Shown: positions 42,755-51,616, counted from the stretch's first letter. The stretch is DNA of 64,000 nucleotides from Ferrimonas kyonanensis DSM 18153 (GCF_000425405.1 NZ_AUDJ01000024.1:59818-123817), one strand, 5' to 3'. Notes: generated by a model from the sequence alone, not told the origin. Program-made: numbers and translations.

Positions 42755-44098
42755 ATGCAAAAAGACACCCTTTTTGCCACCTTAGAGCACGCCATGATTG
42801 CCGGCGACAAGCAGTCCGCCCGGGCGACGCTGGAACTGGCTCATGCCGCCGACATTGCGGCGGCGATCTGCGAATTTACCGCCGAACAGGCGGCCCGGTT
42901 CCTGTCGATGCTGTCGCTGCCGGATCACGCCAACCTATTTGGCTATCTGGAGCCACTGGCTCAGGCGGAGATCGCCCGCACCATGAACCGCAACGATCTG
43001 GCGGCGCTGTTTTCGCAGATGGAAGCGGACGAACGGGCGGATCTGTTCAACCGCCTGTCTGAAGAAGACCAGCACACCCTGTTGCCCGGCCTGGCCCAGG
43101 CGGAGCGGGAGGACGTTCGCCGTCTTGCCAGCTACCCGGAAGAGACCGCTGGCGCCCTGATGACCTCGGATTACGCCACCCTCAAGGGCCACTGGCCGGT
43201 GCGTAAGGCTTTGAAACGACTGCGACTGGAAGCGCCGGACAAGGAAACCATCTACCAGACTTACGTTATCGATGCCGATCGCAAACTGCTGGGCACGGTG
43301 TCGCTGCGGGAGTTGATCCTGGCCAACCCGGATCGCCTCATCGATGATCTGATGCGTACCGGCGTGGTGCACGCCCGGGTGGATGAAGACCAGGAAGAGG
43401 TGACCCAGAAGATTCGTCACTATGACCTGCTGGCCCTGCCGGTACTGGACGGTGATGATCGGCTGGTGGGCATCGTGACCTACGATGACGCCATGGACGC
43501 GGCGGTGGAAGAAGCCACCGAGGATGCGCAGAAGAGTGCATCGGTGGCCAAGCTGGACGCCCCCATGAACCAGGTCACCGGCTGGGAGTTGTACCGTAAG
43601 CGGGTGTTCTGGCTGGTACTGCTGGTGTTCGGTAGCCTGTTGTCCGGGGCCGGCATCGCCTATTTCGAAGACACCATCGCCAAGTACGTGGCGCTGGTGT
43701 TCTTTATGCCGCTGCTGGTGGGCAGTGGCGGTAACGCCGGTTCGCAGTCGGCGGCCCTGATGGTGCGAGCCCTGGCCACCGGTGAGGTGGACATGAAGGA
43801 CTGGGCCAAGGTACTGGGGCGGGAGTTCCTGGTGGCCGGTGCCCTGGGGCTGACTATGGCGGTGGCGGTGTTCGCCCTCGGCTGGTTCCGCGGCGGCGCC
43901 GAGATTGCGCTGGTGGTGGCGTTTGCCATGGTGTCGGTGGTGATGGCCGGCTCCCTCATCGGCCTGTGTCTGCCGTTTATCCTCAGCCGGGTAAAACTGG
44001 ACCCGGCCACCGCCTCCGGGCCGCTGGTAACCACCATTGTCGATGCCACCGGGGTGCTGATCTACTTCAGTTTTGCCACCATGATTCTCGATCTCTAA
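42755..44098 (+). CDS. mgtE: Magnesium transporter MgtE
   Basis: A Mg2+ channel of 447 residues. The cytosolic N domain (about residues 1-125, helical, with PEETAGALMT at its end) is followed by a tandem CBS domain (about 130-250) and five membrane helices from about residue 285. The pore region includes FMPLLVGSGGNAGSQSAALMVRA, the family signature. The start codon is embedded in a leader hairpin. It ends at a terminator shared with the convergent kinase gene. Confidence 0.96.
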   Translation: MQKDTLFATLEHAMIAGDKQSARATLELAHAADIAAAICEFTAEQAARFLSMLSLPDHANLFGYLEPLAQAEIARTMNRNDLAALFSQMEADERADLFNRLSEEDQHTLLPGLAQAEREDVRRLASYPEETAGALMTSDYATLKGHWPVRKALKRLRLEAPDKETIYQTYVIDADRKLLGTVSLRELILANPDRLIDDLMRTGVVHARVDEDQEEVTQKIRHYDLLALPVLDGDDRLVGIVTYDDAMDAAVEEATEDAQKSASVAKLDAPMNQVTGWELYRKRVFWLVLLVFGSLLSGAGIAYFEDTIAKYVALVFFMPLLVGSGGNAGSQSAALMVRALATGEVDMKDWAKVLGREFLVAGALGLTMAVAVFALGWFRGGAEIALVVAFAMVSVVMAGSLIGLCLPFILSRVKLDPATASGPLVTTIVDATGVLIYFSFATMILDL

Positions 44099-44119
44099 GC
44101 CGGCTTGCCCCGCACAGAA

Positions 44120-44146
44120 GAACGCGCCCGATGGCGCGTTTTTTTA
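44120..44146. terminator. Bidirectional terminator after mgtE
   Basis: AACGCGCC, a CGAT loop and GGCGCGTT, followed by T residues, lie 22 bases after the mgtE stop and at the end of the convergent kinase gene. Confidence 0.85.
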
Positions 44147-45976
44147 TGTCTTGGGCTGTCGCAGCCGAGCCAGGGTGGTGCGCGGCGGCGTCAGGTAGTG
44201 CACCGGATGACGTGGCCGGGGCACGAAGTGGCGGGTGTTCTTATAGGGCAGCTTCATAAAGCCGGAGATCCCCTGCTCCTGAATCTGGCTGACTTGGGCC
44301 AGGATCCGCTGCAGGCACTGGCTGAACTCCTGCTGCCGCTGCGGATCCAGCAGTTTCAGGTAGCTGTGCAGTTTCAGGTGAGTGGGCAGCACTTCGAAGA
44401 TGATGCAGCCGGTGTGGTGAATGTCGTTGAGGCGGCCCAGTTCGGCCATGATGCCGGCGGGCAGGGACAGGTTTTCGTCCGGGTCGCGGCCATCTTCGAA
44501 GTAGCTGTGCAGCCGGGTTTTGTCCTCCAGCTCCGGCACCTCGGCCACCTCAAACGGGATCGCCTGCTCCGGCGCTGGCTGAAACGGCAGGCGGTCGTTG
44601 TCCCGCTCGATGTGCAGGGTATCGCGGGCGTTAAAGAAGCAGGCTTTGAACACCCCATGATGGGGAATCGACTGGGCCAGCCGCACCAGGTTGTTGACCG
44701 CATGGGCAAAGGGTGCCCTTAAGGTTGGGTCAAACAGGTTGAGGCTGGAGTCGATGGCGACCCCGCCGCCGTGCCAGTGCAGCGCCAGCCCGCCCAGGAT
44801 TGGAAACTCGCCCAGGCGCCCTACGGCGGTGACAAACGCCTTTTCGCAGTCGCCCATGCCCACCAGGTAATCGCGGTAGTAGCGGTCGATCTGCAGATCG
44901 CCGCTGGGGGCCCGGCTGCCGGGGCTCAGGTGTTGCTGCAGAAACGATTTGCGCGAACTGTAGGCGACGGTATCGATGGCGTGACCGAACTGGTGTACCC
45001 ACACCGGCAGTTGCGCAGTGATGGCAGGCTCGGCCTGCGACGGCGGCTGCCAGGCCGGGCCCCGGGTCAGGCGGTCGATGAAATGGTCGCCGCCCTGGCG
45101 CTGGCGAATGGGGTCGTCGCTGAGCATGGCATCCAGGGTGTCTGCCAGGGCCTTGGGCAACCCCAGGCTGGCGGCGGGCAACACGCTGTTGCCGAAGCGG
45201 GCCGGCAGTCCCGAGGCCAGCGAGTAGAGGGTGCCGGCCACCCCCTGTTCATCGAACCGCGGCGACGAGCTGTTGCCCGCCAACTGCTCGGCACCGATGA
45301 AGTAGAGATCGCCCATGCGAGCGTTGCTGCGCAGCGGCTCGCCGCCCACCCCCAGGCCGGTCTGAGCGATGGGCTCACCGCTGGCGTCCTGTTGGGCAAA
45401 CACCGCCGAGCCCCAGTCGATCAGCGACAGGTGATGGTTGCTGGGATCAAACACCAGGTTGGAGGGCTTGATGTCGCCATGGACGATGGGGCGGGGCAGA
45501 TCCTGCCTCAGGTAGCGCAGCAGTTGCGCCAGTTGCTGGGCGATGGGGGCCAGCCAGCTCAGGGGCAGGGGGCCACAGCGCAGGGCCAGCTGGGCCAGAT
45601 CCCGGCCCGGGGCCAGGGTCATCACCATGATCCCCTGCAGTTTCAGCTGCTGGTAGCGGATCAGCTTGGGAATGTTGGGGTGGTCGACCTGCTCCAGCAT
45701 CCAGGCTTCCTCCTCCAGCCGCGCCTGCAGATGGGCGGGTAGGGTGATGCGAGAGAATTTAAACACCTGTTCCTGGCCATTGGGGTGGCGACCGGCAAAG
45801 ACGAAGCCATACACCCCCTTGCCGACGAAGCGGATGTGGCGGTAGCCGAGTCGGGCCAGCTGCTTTTCACACAGCCGTAACCACTGCTTCAGCTTCTGGG
45901 CATCGTGGTGACCAAGAAGATAAATCGACTGTTCTTCGGCGATGTAAAATTGCTGTAACGGCGCCGTGTCTGCCAT
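44144..45976 (-). CDS. Eukaryotic-type serine/threonine protein kinase with a C-terminal extension
   Basis: The protein of about 610 residues has a kinase domain with a glycine loop GKGVYGFVFAG (about residue 52), a lysine in EQVFKFSRI, the catalytic loop HGDIKPSN (His166, Asp168, Lys170) and SLIDWGSAV as the metal-binding segment. The catalytic loop has HGD rather than HRD, as in many bacterial kinases. About 280 further residues have no membrane helix and no recognised domain. The start at 45976 has GGGAG upstream; ATG at 46000 and farther starts are possible but would enter the divergent promoter. The substrate is unknown. Confidence 0.8.
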   Translation of the reverse strand: MADTAPLQQFYIAEEQSIYLLGHHDAQKLKQWLRLCEKQLARLGYRHIRFVGKGVYGFVFAGRHPNGQEQVFKFSRITLPAHLQARLEEEAWMLEQVDHPNIPKLIRYQQLKLQGIMVMTLAPGRDLAQLALRCGPLPLSWLAPIAQQLAQLLRYLRQDLPRPIVHGDIKPSNLVFDPSNHHLSLIDWGSAVFAQQDASGEPIAQTGLGVGGEPLRSNARMGDLYFIGAEQLAGNSSSPRFDEQGVAGTLYSLASGLPARFGNSVLPAASLGLPKALADTLDAMLSDDPIRQRQGGDHFIDRLTRGPAWQPPSQAEPAITAQLPVWVHQFGHAIDTVAYSSRKSFLQQHLSPGSRAPSGDLQIDRYYRDYLVGMGDCEKAFVTAVGRLGEFPILGGLALHWHGGGVAIDSSLNLFDPTLRAPFAHAVNNLVRLAQSIPHHGVFKACFFNARDTLHIERDNDRLPFQPAPEQAIPFEVAEVPELEDKTRLHSYFEDGRDPDENLSLPAGIMAELGRLNDIHHTGCIIFEVLPTHLKLHSYLKLLDPQRQQEFSQCLQRILAQVSQIQEQGISGFMKLPYKNTRHFVPRPRHPVHYLTPPRTTLARLRQPKT

Positions 45977-46151
45977 GGAACTCCCTGTTTTACTGGCCAT
46001 CGTGACGATTTGTCCGATTAAGTTACGCTTTTCTTCCCTGTTCAGCTTTGTAACCGCCACATAGAAGCGTTCACTTCTTTGATCGAAATCAATGGATTCG
46101 AGTTCGATTGTGTGATGATTGGATCCGCATTGTAACACGGGAGGGCTAGAG

Positions 46152-46511
46152 ATGGCCGACGTTGCAGCCGCGCCCAAAGTCGCCGAGCTGATTGAATTGT
46201 TAAAATATCCGCGCAACAAAATGCGGGATAATATGGATGTGCGTTTTTGTCCTCACGCGGTGTTTTATAACCCGGTGGACGAACGCTGCATCTACTGTCA
46301 CCAGGGTATGGAATGCAAATGGCTGAACCATAACGACGAGCTGGTGGCCAACGAAACCAAACCCCTGAAAGCGTTCCGCCGTGAACTGACTCAGGCCTGT
46401 GACTATGTCGAAGCCCAGTTGACCCCGGCACACCTGTCTCGCCGAGCCTGCAGTTGCGACAACTGCAAGTGGCTGGAGAAGGTTCGCATCGTATTGGATC
46501 AGGAGTGGTAG
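46152..46511 (+). CDS. Cysteine-rich protein, possible metal-binding
   Basis: A 119-residue cytoplasmic protein with cysteines arranged as RFCPHAV, CIYCHQGMEC (CxxCx5C) and RACSCDNCKW (CxCxxC) plus one isolated cysteine. Several are suitably spaced for zinc or an iron-sulphur centre. The start MADVAAAPKVAELIELL at 46152 follows GAGGG. It is divergent from the Ser/Thr kinase gene, with only about 175 bp between them. No family name can be given with confidence. Confidence 0.65.
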   Translation: MADVAAAPKVAELIELLKYPRNKMRDNMDVRFCPHAVFYNPVDERCIYCHQGMECKWLNHNDELVANETKPLKAFRRELTQACDYVEAQLTPAHLSRRACSCDNCKWLEKVRIVLDQEW

Positions 46512-46573
46512 TGTACAACCGCTGACAGAGCCGTTAAGGTGCCAGGCTTGTTTCTAGCAGGATTGGCAAAAAA

Positions 46574-47227
46574 ATGGACGCAGCATTTTGGCACGATAAG
46601 TGGGACCGCCAGCTTATCGGCTTTCATCAGGACGACATAAATCCCTTTCTAAAACGCCACTGGCCCGCGATTTCTCATTCGCCGGGCCGGGTTTTGGTGC
46701 CCCTGTGCGGCAAGTCGCTGGACATGGTCTGGCTGGCGTCGCTGGGCGACGACATCGTCGGCAGCGAACTCAGTGAATCGGCGGTGCGCAGCTTCTTTAA
46801 CGAACAACAGCTCGAGCCCGTCTCCGACACTCACGGCGAGCTGACTCGTTTCTGCGACGGCCCGTTCGAGCTGTGGCGGGGCGACCTGTTTGCCCTCAGC
46901 CCTGAGCACATCAAACCGGTGACCGCCTTCTACGATCGCGCCGCCCTCATCGCCTTGCCGGAACCGATGCGGCAGCGTTACTGGCAGCACCTGGCCAGCC
47001 TGCTGCCCGCCGGCACCCCCGGATTGCTGATCACCCTGGATTACCCGCAGCAGCAGTTGTCCGGCCCGCCGTTCAGCGTGACCGAGTCCTGGGTGCGACA
47101 GCACAGCGAGGGCCTGTTTGAGGTGGAGTTGCTGGAGCGCAGCGACGTGCTGGCGGACAACCCCAGGTTCGTGAAAAAGCAGGTGGCGAGTCTGGACGAG
47201 TTGGTGTTCAAGCTGACCCGGTTGTAA
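46574..47227 (+). CDS. tpm: Thiopurine S-methyltransferase
   Basis: An S-adenosylmethionine-dependent methyltransferase of 217 residues. It matches the bacterial Tpm family from the N terminus (FWHDKWDRQLIGFHQDDINP) through the cofactor site VLVPLCGKSLDMVWLA to YDRAALIALPEPMRQRY. Bacterial relatives methylate thiopurines and selenium or tellurium oxyanions; the natural substrate is uncertain. It is 62 bases downstream of the Cys-rich gene and may be co-transcribed with it. Confidence 0.93.
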   Translation: MDAAFWHDKWDRQLIGFHQDDINPFLKRHWPAISHSPGRVLVPLCGKSLDMVWLASLGDDIVGSELSESAVRSFFNEQQLEPVSDTHGELTRFCDGPFELWRGDLFALSPEHIKPVTAFYDRAALIALPEPMRQRYWQHLASLLPAGTPGLLITLDYPQQQLSGPPFSVTESWVRQHSEGLFEVELLERSDVLADNPRFVKKQVASLDELVFKLTRL

Positions 47228-47250
47228 GCCGGGTCAGTATGCTGTCGTGG

Positions 47251-48153
47251 CTACGCCAGCGACAGCAGGAACGGGATCAGTACCGGGCTGGCCAGGCTCA
47301 GCAGGAAGCCGGACACAATGGCCACCGGCACCACCGGGGCGCCGCCGGTCTGCTGCAGCACCGGCAGGGTGAAGTCCATGGCGGTGGCACCGCCGTAGCC
47401 GATGGCCGACGCCGGCGAGCGGCGCATCAGCATCGGAATGATCACGATGGCGATCAGTTCACGGCTGAGATCGAACAGGAAGGCCACCGACCCCATCACC
47501 GGTCCCAGGCCGTCGGTGATCAGGATGCCGCTGAGAGAATACCAGCCAAAGCCGGCGGCCAGGGTGACGCCGTGAATCACCGGCAGCCCGGCGATCAGCG
47601 CGGTCAGGGCGCCGGCCAGCAGCGAGGTGCCGGCGACGATGGCGGCAATGGCCAACCCCCTGGGGTTGAGTAAAATGGCTCGCAGTCCCAGGTTGGAGGC
47701 CCGCAGCTGAATGCCGATCAACCCCAGCAGTAGCATCAACGCGGCGTTGGCCCCGGACTCAATGGCATGATGGCCGATGGGCAGCACCAGCCCCAGCGCC
47801 ACCCCGCCGATCACCACCGCCGCCAGTTTCAGCGATTCCAGCATCATCTTAGCCAGCGGCTGCTGGCCGTTGCTCAGGGTCAGGGCCATGGGCCAGCGCC
47901 GATCCACCAGCGGCAACAGCGCCAGGTTCAGCACCAGGCTCAGGCCAATCAGCAGCGCCACCAATTGCAGGATGCTGCTCAGCTCGCCAGCCAGGTTGTC
48001 CACCTGGGCCAGCGACAGGCCCATTAACGCCAGAATCAGATAGACGATGGCACTCAGCAGCTTATCGATGCCGGTCAGCAGGGCCGGGCGGGTTACCGGG
48101 ACCAGATAGCCGGCAAACAGAGGTAGAAGAATAACCAGAGATTCGAAGGACAT
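47251..48153 (-). CDS. lysO: Lysine exporter LysO (YbjE family)
   Basis: A 300-residue inner-membrane protein with about eight helices, the same length as E. coli LysO, which exports lysine and thialysine. Family features include GFGWYSLSGILITDGLGP and the later segment GYGGATAMDFTLPVLQ. The start at 48153 (MSFESLVILLPLF) gives the family N terminus, although the ribosome site is weak. It is divergent from the helicase gene. The substrate is inferred from the family. Confidence 0.88.
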   Translation of the reverse strand: MSFESLVILLPLFAGYLVPVTRPALLTGIDKLLSAIVYLILALMGLSLAQVDNLAGELSSILQLVALLIGLSLVLNLALLPLVDRRWPMALTLSNGQQPLAKMMLESLKLAAVVIGGVALGLVLPIGHHAIESGANAALMLLLGLIGIQLRASNLGLRAILLNPRGLAIAAIVAGTSLLAGALTALIAGLPVIHGVTLAAGFGWYSLSGILITDGLGPVMGSVAFLFDLSRELIAIVIIPMLMRRSPASAIGYGGATAMDFTLPVLQQTGGAPVVPVAIVSGFLLSLASPVLIPFLLSLA

Positions 48154-48371
48154 GGCGCTGTTGGTTGTGAATACGAAGGCTGGCAGAGTAGCAGCCAGAC
48201 TCAGGCACCACAACCATGGTGACCAGGGTCATAACCAGCGCCCATGGCGCCCATAGTCGCGGCTTCTGTCCGCTGGCGGGTTCGGGGCCACAATGGCGGT
48301 GCCGATGGCCTACTTCCGCCCGGGTTTGGTGTATACTGGGCGCTTTATGACATCCCGCAGGAGACACCCCT

Positions 48372-49694
48372 TTGCAATTTAAAGAACTGGGCTTGGATAA
48401 GCGCTTAGTGGAACGTATGGATCATCAGGGCTTTCAAGGTGCCACTGAGATTCAGCAACAAGCCATTCCGGTGGTGATCGCCGGAAAAGATCTGCTGGCC
48501 TCCTCCAAAACCGGGTCCGGTAAAACGCTGGCCTACCTGTTGCCGGCGATGCAAAGGGTGATCAAGCAAAAGGCGCTCAGCAAGCGCGATCCCAGGGTGG
48601 TGGTCTTGGCCCCGACCCGGGAACTGGCCAAACAGGTCTACGGTCAACTGCGCGGCCTCACCGCCGGCAGCAACGTCAAAGGGGTGCTGATCCTCGGCGG
48701 TGAAGACTTCAACCAGCAGAGCAAGGCGCTGGCCAAGGATCCGCAGTTTGTGATTGCCACCCCGGGGCGGCTGGCGGATCACCTGGAGCACGGTCACCTG
48801 GAGCTCAAGGGGCTGGAGATGCTGATTCTGGATGAAGCGGATCGGATGCTGGATCTGGGTTTCTCCAAGCAGCTGACTGCCATCCATAAGGCCGCCGACC
48901 ACCGTCGTCGGCAGACGCTGATGTTCTCCGCCACCCTGGATAACGCCGTGGTTAACGAGTTTGGCGCCGATCTGTTGTCGGCCCCGGCCCGAGTGCGTAT
49001 CGATGCCGAGCAGCAGATGCATGACAACATCAGCCACAGCTTCCTGCTGTCGGATCACCTGGATCACAAGCAGGCGCAGCTGATGGCGCTGCTCAAGCAG
49101 CGAGACTACAAGCAGGCGATGCTGTTTACCGCCACCCGCGGCGATACCGAGCGGCTGGCCAACTGGCTGGCGGAGCAGGGTTTTTCCACTCTGGCCCTGT
49201 CCGGCGATCTCAACCAGGCGGCGCGCAACCGCATCATGGACGAGTTTGCCGCCGGTAAGGCGCAGTTGCTGATCACCACCGACGTGGCCAGCCGCGGCCT
49301 CGACATCAGCCAGGTGCAGCTGGTGATCAATTTCGACCTGCCCAAACACTCGGAAGAGTACATTCACCGGGTCGGCCGTACCGGCCGTGCCGGAGCCAGC
49401 GGCGCGGCGGTGTCTCTGGTGGGACCGAAAGACTGGGCGGCAGCCATGGCGCTGCAGAGCTTCCTCGGTCACAGCTTGAGCTTTGACGCCTTGGAAGGGC
49501 TGGAGGCCAAGTTTACTGGTCTGAAGCCGAAAAAAGCCCCGGCCAAGGCCAGCGATAAGGCGACCAGGACTAAGGCTAAACCGGCTCGTGCCCGCAAATC
49601 GGCGGCGCCGAAGAAGGTCAAGAAGACCGCCTTTGTGCTCAAAGACGTCGGTGATGTGCCGTTCGGCAAGAAGAAGGCGCCCCAGGGCGACTAA
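48372..49694 (+). CDS. DEAD-box ATP-dependent RNA helicase
   Basis: A 440-residue helicase with the full motif set: Q motif, ASSKTGSGKT (I), PTRELA (Ia), DEAD (II), SAT (III), TTDVASRGLD (V) and HRVGRTGRAG (VI). The C-terminal tail of about 65 residues is rich in lysine and alanine, as in RNA-binding extensions of RhlE/SrmB-type helicases. The start codon is TTG with AGGAG eight bases upstream, which may lower expression. The exact subfamily is uncertain. Confidence 0.93.
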   Translation: MQFKELGLDKRLVERMDHQGFQGATEIQQQAIPVVIAGKDLLASSKTGSGKTLAYLLPAMQRVIKQKALSKRDPRVVVLAPTRELAKQVYGQLRGLTAGSNVKGVLILGGEDFNQQSKALAKDPQFVIATPGRLADHLEHGHLELKGLEMLILDEADRMLDLGFSKQLTAIHKAADHRRRQTLMFSATLDNAVVNEFGADLLSAPARVRIDAEQQMHDNISHSFLLSDHLDHKQAQLMALLKQRDYKQAMLFTATRGDTERLANWLAEQGFSTLALSGDLNQAARNRIMDEFAAGKAQLLITTDVASRGLDISQVQLVINFDLPKHSEEYIHRVGRTGRAGASGAAVSLVGPKDWAAAMALQSFLGHSLSFDALEGLEAKFTGLKPKKAPAKASDKATRTKAKPARARKSAAPKKVKKTAFVLKDVGDVPFGKKKAPQGD

Positions 49695-49711
49695 GGCCAT
49701 TGGTCAGGCAC

Positions 49712-49741
49712 AAAAAAACGCGCTCAAGGGCGCGTTTTTTT
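49712..49741. terminator. Bidirectional terminator between the helicase gene and rraB
   Basis: A run of A, ACGCGC, a TCAAGG loop, GCGCGT and a run of T form a symmetrical hairpin. Confidence 0.9.
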
Positions 49742-49752
49742 GTGGAGTGGTC

Positions 49753-50109
49753 TTAATCCAGACCGTCGTCGCTGTCGTCGTCTTCCGGCTCCAGCATGCC
49801 CCAGCCGTCCACCTTGCCTTTGTACTGCTTGCACAGGGCCTGCAGGGTGGTTTCGATGTCGTTGATGGGGCCATGCTCAGGCACCATCTCTTTGATCAGC
49901 CGCAGCTCCCAGTCACCACTTTGTTCGTTGTGGTTCAGAAACAGGCCACAGCCCTCAAACTCTTTTTGGACCCGCTCGGCGGCACGTTGGCCCTTGGCTT
50001 CGTCGGCAAACAGCACGTAGAAGTCCAGCATGTAGGGCTGGCTGAGATCGATGCCTTCGTCTTGCATCAGTTGCAGCAGTTCGCCGGTGGGGTCATTGGG
50101 AAAAGACAT
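49753..50109 (-). CDS. rraB: Regulator of ribonuclease activity B
   Basis: Binds RNase E and modulates RNA turnover. The 118-residue protein follows the RraB family closely (DFYVLFADEAKGQRAAERV, VDGWGMLEPEDDDSD), with the characteristic acidic C terminus. It lies 17 bases downstream of the YbcJ-type gene, with which it is probably co-transcribed. Together with rnb, the helicase and rapA, it adds to the RNA-metabolism genes of the region. Confidence 0.93.
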   Translation of the reverse strand: MSFPNDPTGELLQLMQDEGIDLSQPYMLDFYVLFADEAKGQRAAERVQKEFEGCGLFLNHNEQSGDWELRLIKEMVPEHGPINDIETTLQALCKQYKGKVDGWGMLEPEDDDSDDGLD

Positions 50110-50126
50110 GGATACCTACTCGATGG

Positions 50127-50423
50127 TTAAAACTGAATAGAGGGGCGAGGTTTCTTCCTGGCCACCTTGGGTTTGTCGTTGCTGGCGGGGCGGGCCTCGG
50201 CACTGGCGGCGCCGATGCTGACCTGTTCGCCATTGAAGGCCACCACGTCGCCTTCAACCAGCTTGCAGCGCTTGCGGGTTTCCACCTGGCCATTGACCTC
50301 CACCAGGCCTTCGGCGATCACCAGCTTGGCGTCGCTTCCGGAGCCGACCCAGGCCTGAATCTTAAGTACTTTGTACAGTTCGACAAAGTCGCAGCCGGGC
50401 ATCAGTGGCAGTTGTTCGCTCAT
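50127..50423 (-). CDS. S4-domain RNA-binding protein, YbcJ-like
   Basis: A 98-residue protein. The S4-like core is VLKIQAWVGSGSDAKLVIAEGLVEVNGQVETRKRCKL, close to E. coli YbcJ. A basic, proline-rich C-terminal tail (KPKVARKKPRPS) follows. It is the first gene of a two-gene unit with rraB. The exact RNA target is unknown. Confidence 0.88.
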   Translation of the reverse strand: MSEQLPLMPGCDFVELYKVLKIQAWVGSGSDAKLVIAEGLVEVNGQVETRKRCKLVEGDVVAFNGEQVSIGAASAEARPASNDKPKVARKKPRPSIQF

Positions 50424-50497
50424 TGTGGCGTGTCCTCACAGTGTAATGGCCTCATTATAACGGCAAACACCGGTGAACTGGGAGCGACAGGAGTAAG

Positions 50498-50535
50498 AAA
50501 AAAAAGGTGCAGCCTGGGGTTTGTGGTCTGCACCT
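50498..50535 (-). terminator. Rho-independent terminator on the minus strand
   Basis: On the minus strand AGGTGCAG and CTGCACCT pair around a 15-base loop and are followed by eight T residues. It abuts the stop codon of the 50535-50765 remnant, so it probably ended that gene. Confidence 0.75.
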
Positions 50536-50765
50536 CAAGGTAACGCTCTGGGTTGGGACAGGTGAGCGTCGATCGGTTCCGGCACAAAGCCACTGATGGC
50601 GGTATTGCCCATCAGGATCACCGCAATGCTGTCGACCCCAGGGGTGTTGGTGTTGTCGACCCGATCCAAGCTACGGCGCCAACGGGCCGGGCACAAGGGC
50701 GCATGCTTGCCAGGCGCGTAAGTGATTGACCCCAGTAGGAGTGAAAAAAGGCAGATAAATTGGTG
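50535..50765 (-). pseudogene. Possible 3' remnant of a gene next to the fis-repeat boundary
   Basis: The minus-strand frame ends VDSIAVILMGNTAISGFVPE and a further dozen residues at a TGA that touches a good terminator, as a real gene end would. Upstream the frame runs directly into a copy of the fis terminator, where no ribosome site or plausible start is seen. The simplest reading is a gene whose 5' part was lost when the adjacent repeat-bounded segment arrived. No protein family is recognised. It could also be a non-coding transcript. Confidence 0.3.
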
Positions 50766-50770
50766 GGATA

Positions 50771-50835
50771 CAAAAAAGCCCGCCACGGTTTCCCGGGCGG
50801 GCTTTTGAATCAATACTTCAGGGCCATGCCCTTAG
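50771..50835. repeat. Left copy of a 65-bp direct repeat (fis terminator duplicate)
   Basis: The segment matches 54139-54203 at 62 of 65 positions, with the first 51 identical. It contains the fis hairpin terminator (AGCCCGCC and GGCGGGCT) and the sequence corresponding to the last fis codons and stop. Similarity ends abruptly on the fis side. Together the two copies bound a 3.3-kb segment that carries the viperin gene. Confidence 0.9.
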
Positions 50836-51007
50836 CTACGGGACCCCTTTGGTAGAGGTTTACTGCTGAATTGGAGTCGAAGGTGAAAGTATTGGTTTGA
50901 AGTGACTATGGTTCTGTGCAAGAGTACGACCCCATTAAAAAAGTTATTAATTTTTAGTGGCTTGTGTCTTTGTTTGGCCGATCCACCCCATTCTTCAAGG
51001 ATGAAAA
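50836..51007. other. Left end of the island, no gene
   Basis: About 170 bp between the left repeat and the first island gene. It is A/T-rich around 50935-50960 and probably holds the promoter of the three-gene operon, although no clear -35/-10 pair stands out. A reading frame at 50902-51141 overlaps the next gene and lacks a ribosome site. Confidence 0.4.
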
Positions 51008-51616
51008 ATGAAATCGATATTGAATACCCTCGACGTACTTCTGGGCCACCTGGTGGCCGGAGGGATGACGTTAGTCCTTTATTTCTGCCTGGCAGTGGTA
51101 GCGATCGTTTCTCTGGTTGCGATACCGGGTACTTTTTTTGAGTATGCCTCTGGAATCAGTGATCTGGACTTGTCTGAAATCGGGGTGCTGTTGTTGCTCG
51201 GGTTGGTCACATGGCGATTTTTCAGCAGAGGGAAATCGCAATACTGGACCCCCTGGCAGTTAATATGCCGTTTTGTCCATGTTGTTGCCGTCAGTGTAAT
51301 GGTCATGGCCTTCATTTTGTTCGGCGTTATGGTTCGGGTGTTGTGGATGCAGGGAACTTTACAGCTGAGTGATTTTGCTCGAGCTCAGGAGTTGGTCACC
51401 TTTGCCGCTAACCTGATCATTATCATAACTGTCTATGCTGCGACCCCGCTGCCTCCTGTGTTCAACAAAGGCAAAGGTCGCGATCCCGTCGCCTCCGCAG
51501 AGCCTGACATGGTCGATTCGGTCGATGACTTGAATCGCACTGCCGACAATGCGGGAGGCGTGCTTTCTAAACTGAAGAGCCTGAATTTCCCTCAAAACCC
51601 ATGGAAGAATGCCTGA
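51008..51616 (+). CDS. Island membrane protein, unknown (first gene of a three-gene operon)
   Basis: A 202-residue protein with four predicted membrane helices (about residues 18-40, 56-72, 92-115 and 127-146) and a cytoplasmic C-terminal tail of about 55 residues that is polar and ends in NFPQNPWKNA. AAGGATG precedes the ATG. Its stop overlaps the next start by one base (TGATG). Base composition is richer in A+T than the neighbours outside the repeats. No family is recognised. Its position in an island with viperin allows a defence role, but nothing in the sequence shows one. Confidence 0.65.
   Translation: MKSILNTLDVLLGHLVAGGMTLVLYFCLAVVAIVSLVAIPGTFFEYASGISDLDLSEIGVLLLLGLVTWRFFSRGKSQYWTPWQLICRFVHVVAVSVMVMAFILFGVMVRVLWMQGTLQLSDFARAQELVTFAANLIIIITVYAATPLPPVFNKGKGRDPVASAEPDMVDSVDDLNRTADNAGGVLSKLKSLNFPQNPWKNA

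Noticed and set aside
47215..47235. Hairpin at the end of tpm
   Set aside because: GACCCGG/CCGGGTC overlaps the stop codon and lacks a T run; a terminator could not be supported.
48154..48371. Possible lysine riboswitch upstream of lysO
   Set aside because: The 218-bp divergent region lacks the conserved lysine-riboswitch core as far as can be seen; the leader is unremarkable.
50902..51141. A 79-codon plus-strand frame at the left end of the island
   Set aside because: It overlaps the better-supported membrane-protein gene at 51008, has no ribosome site and has no coherent sequence features.
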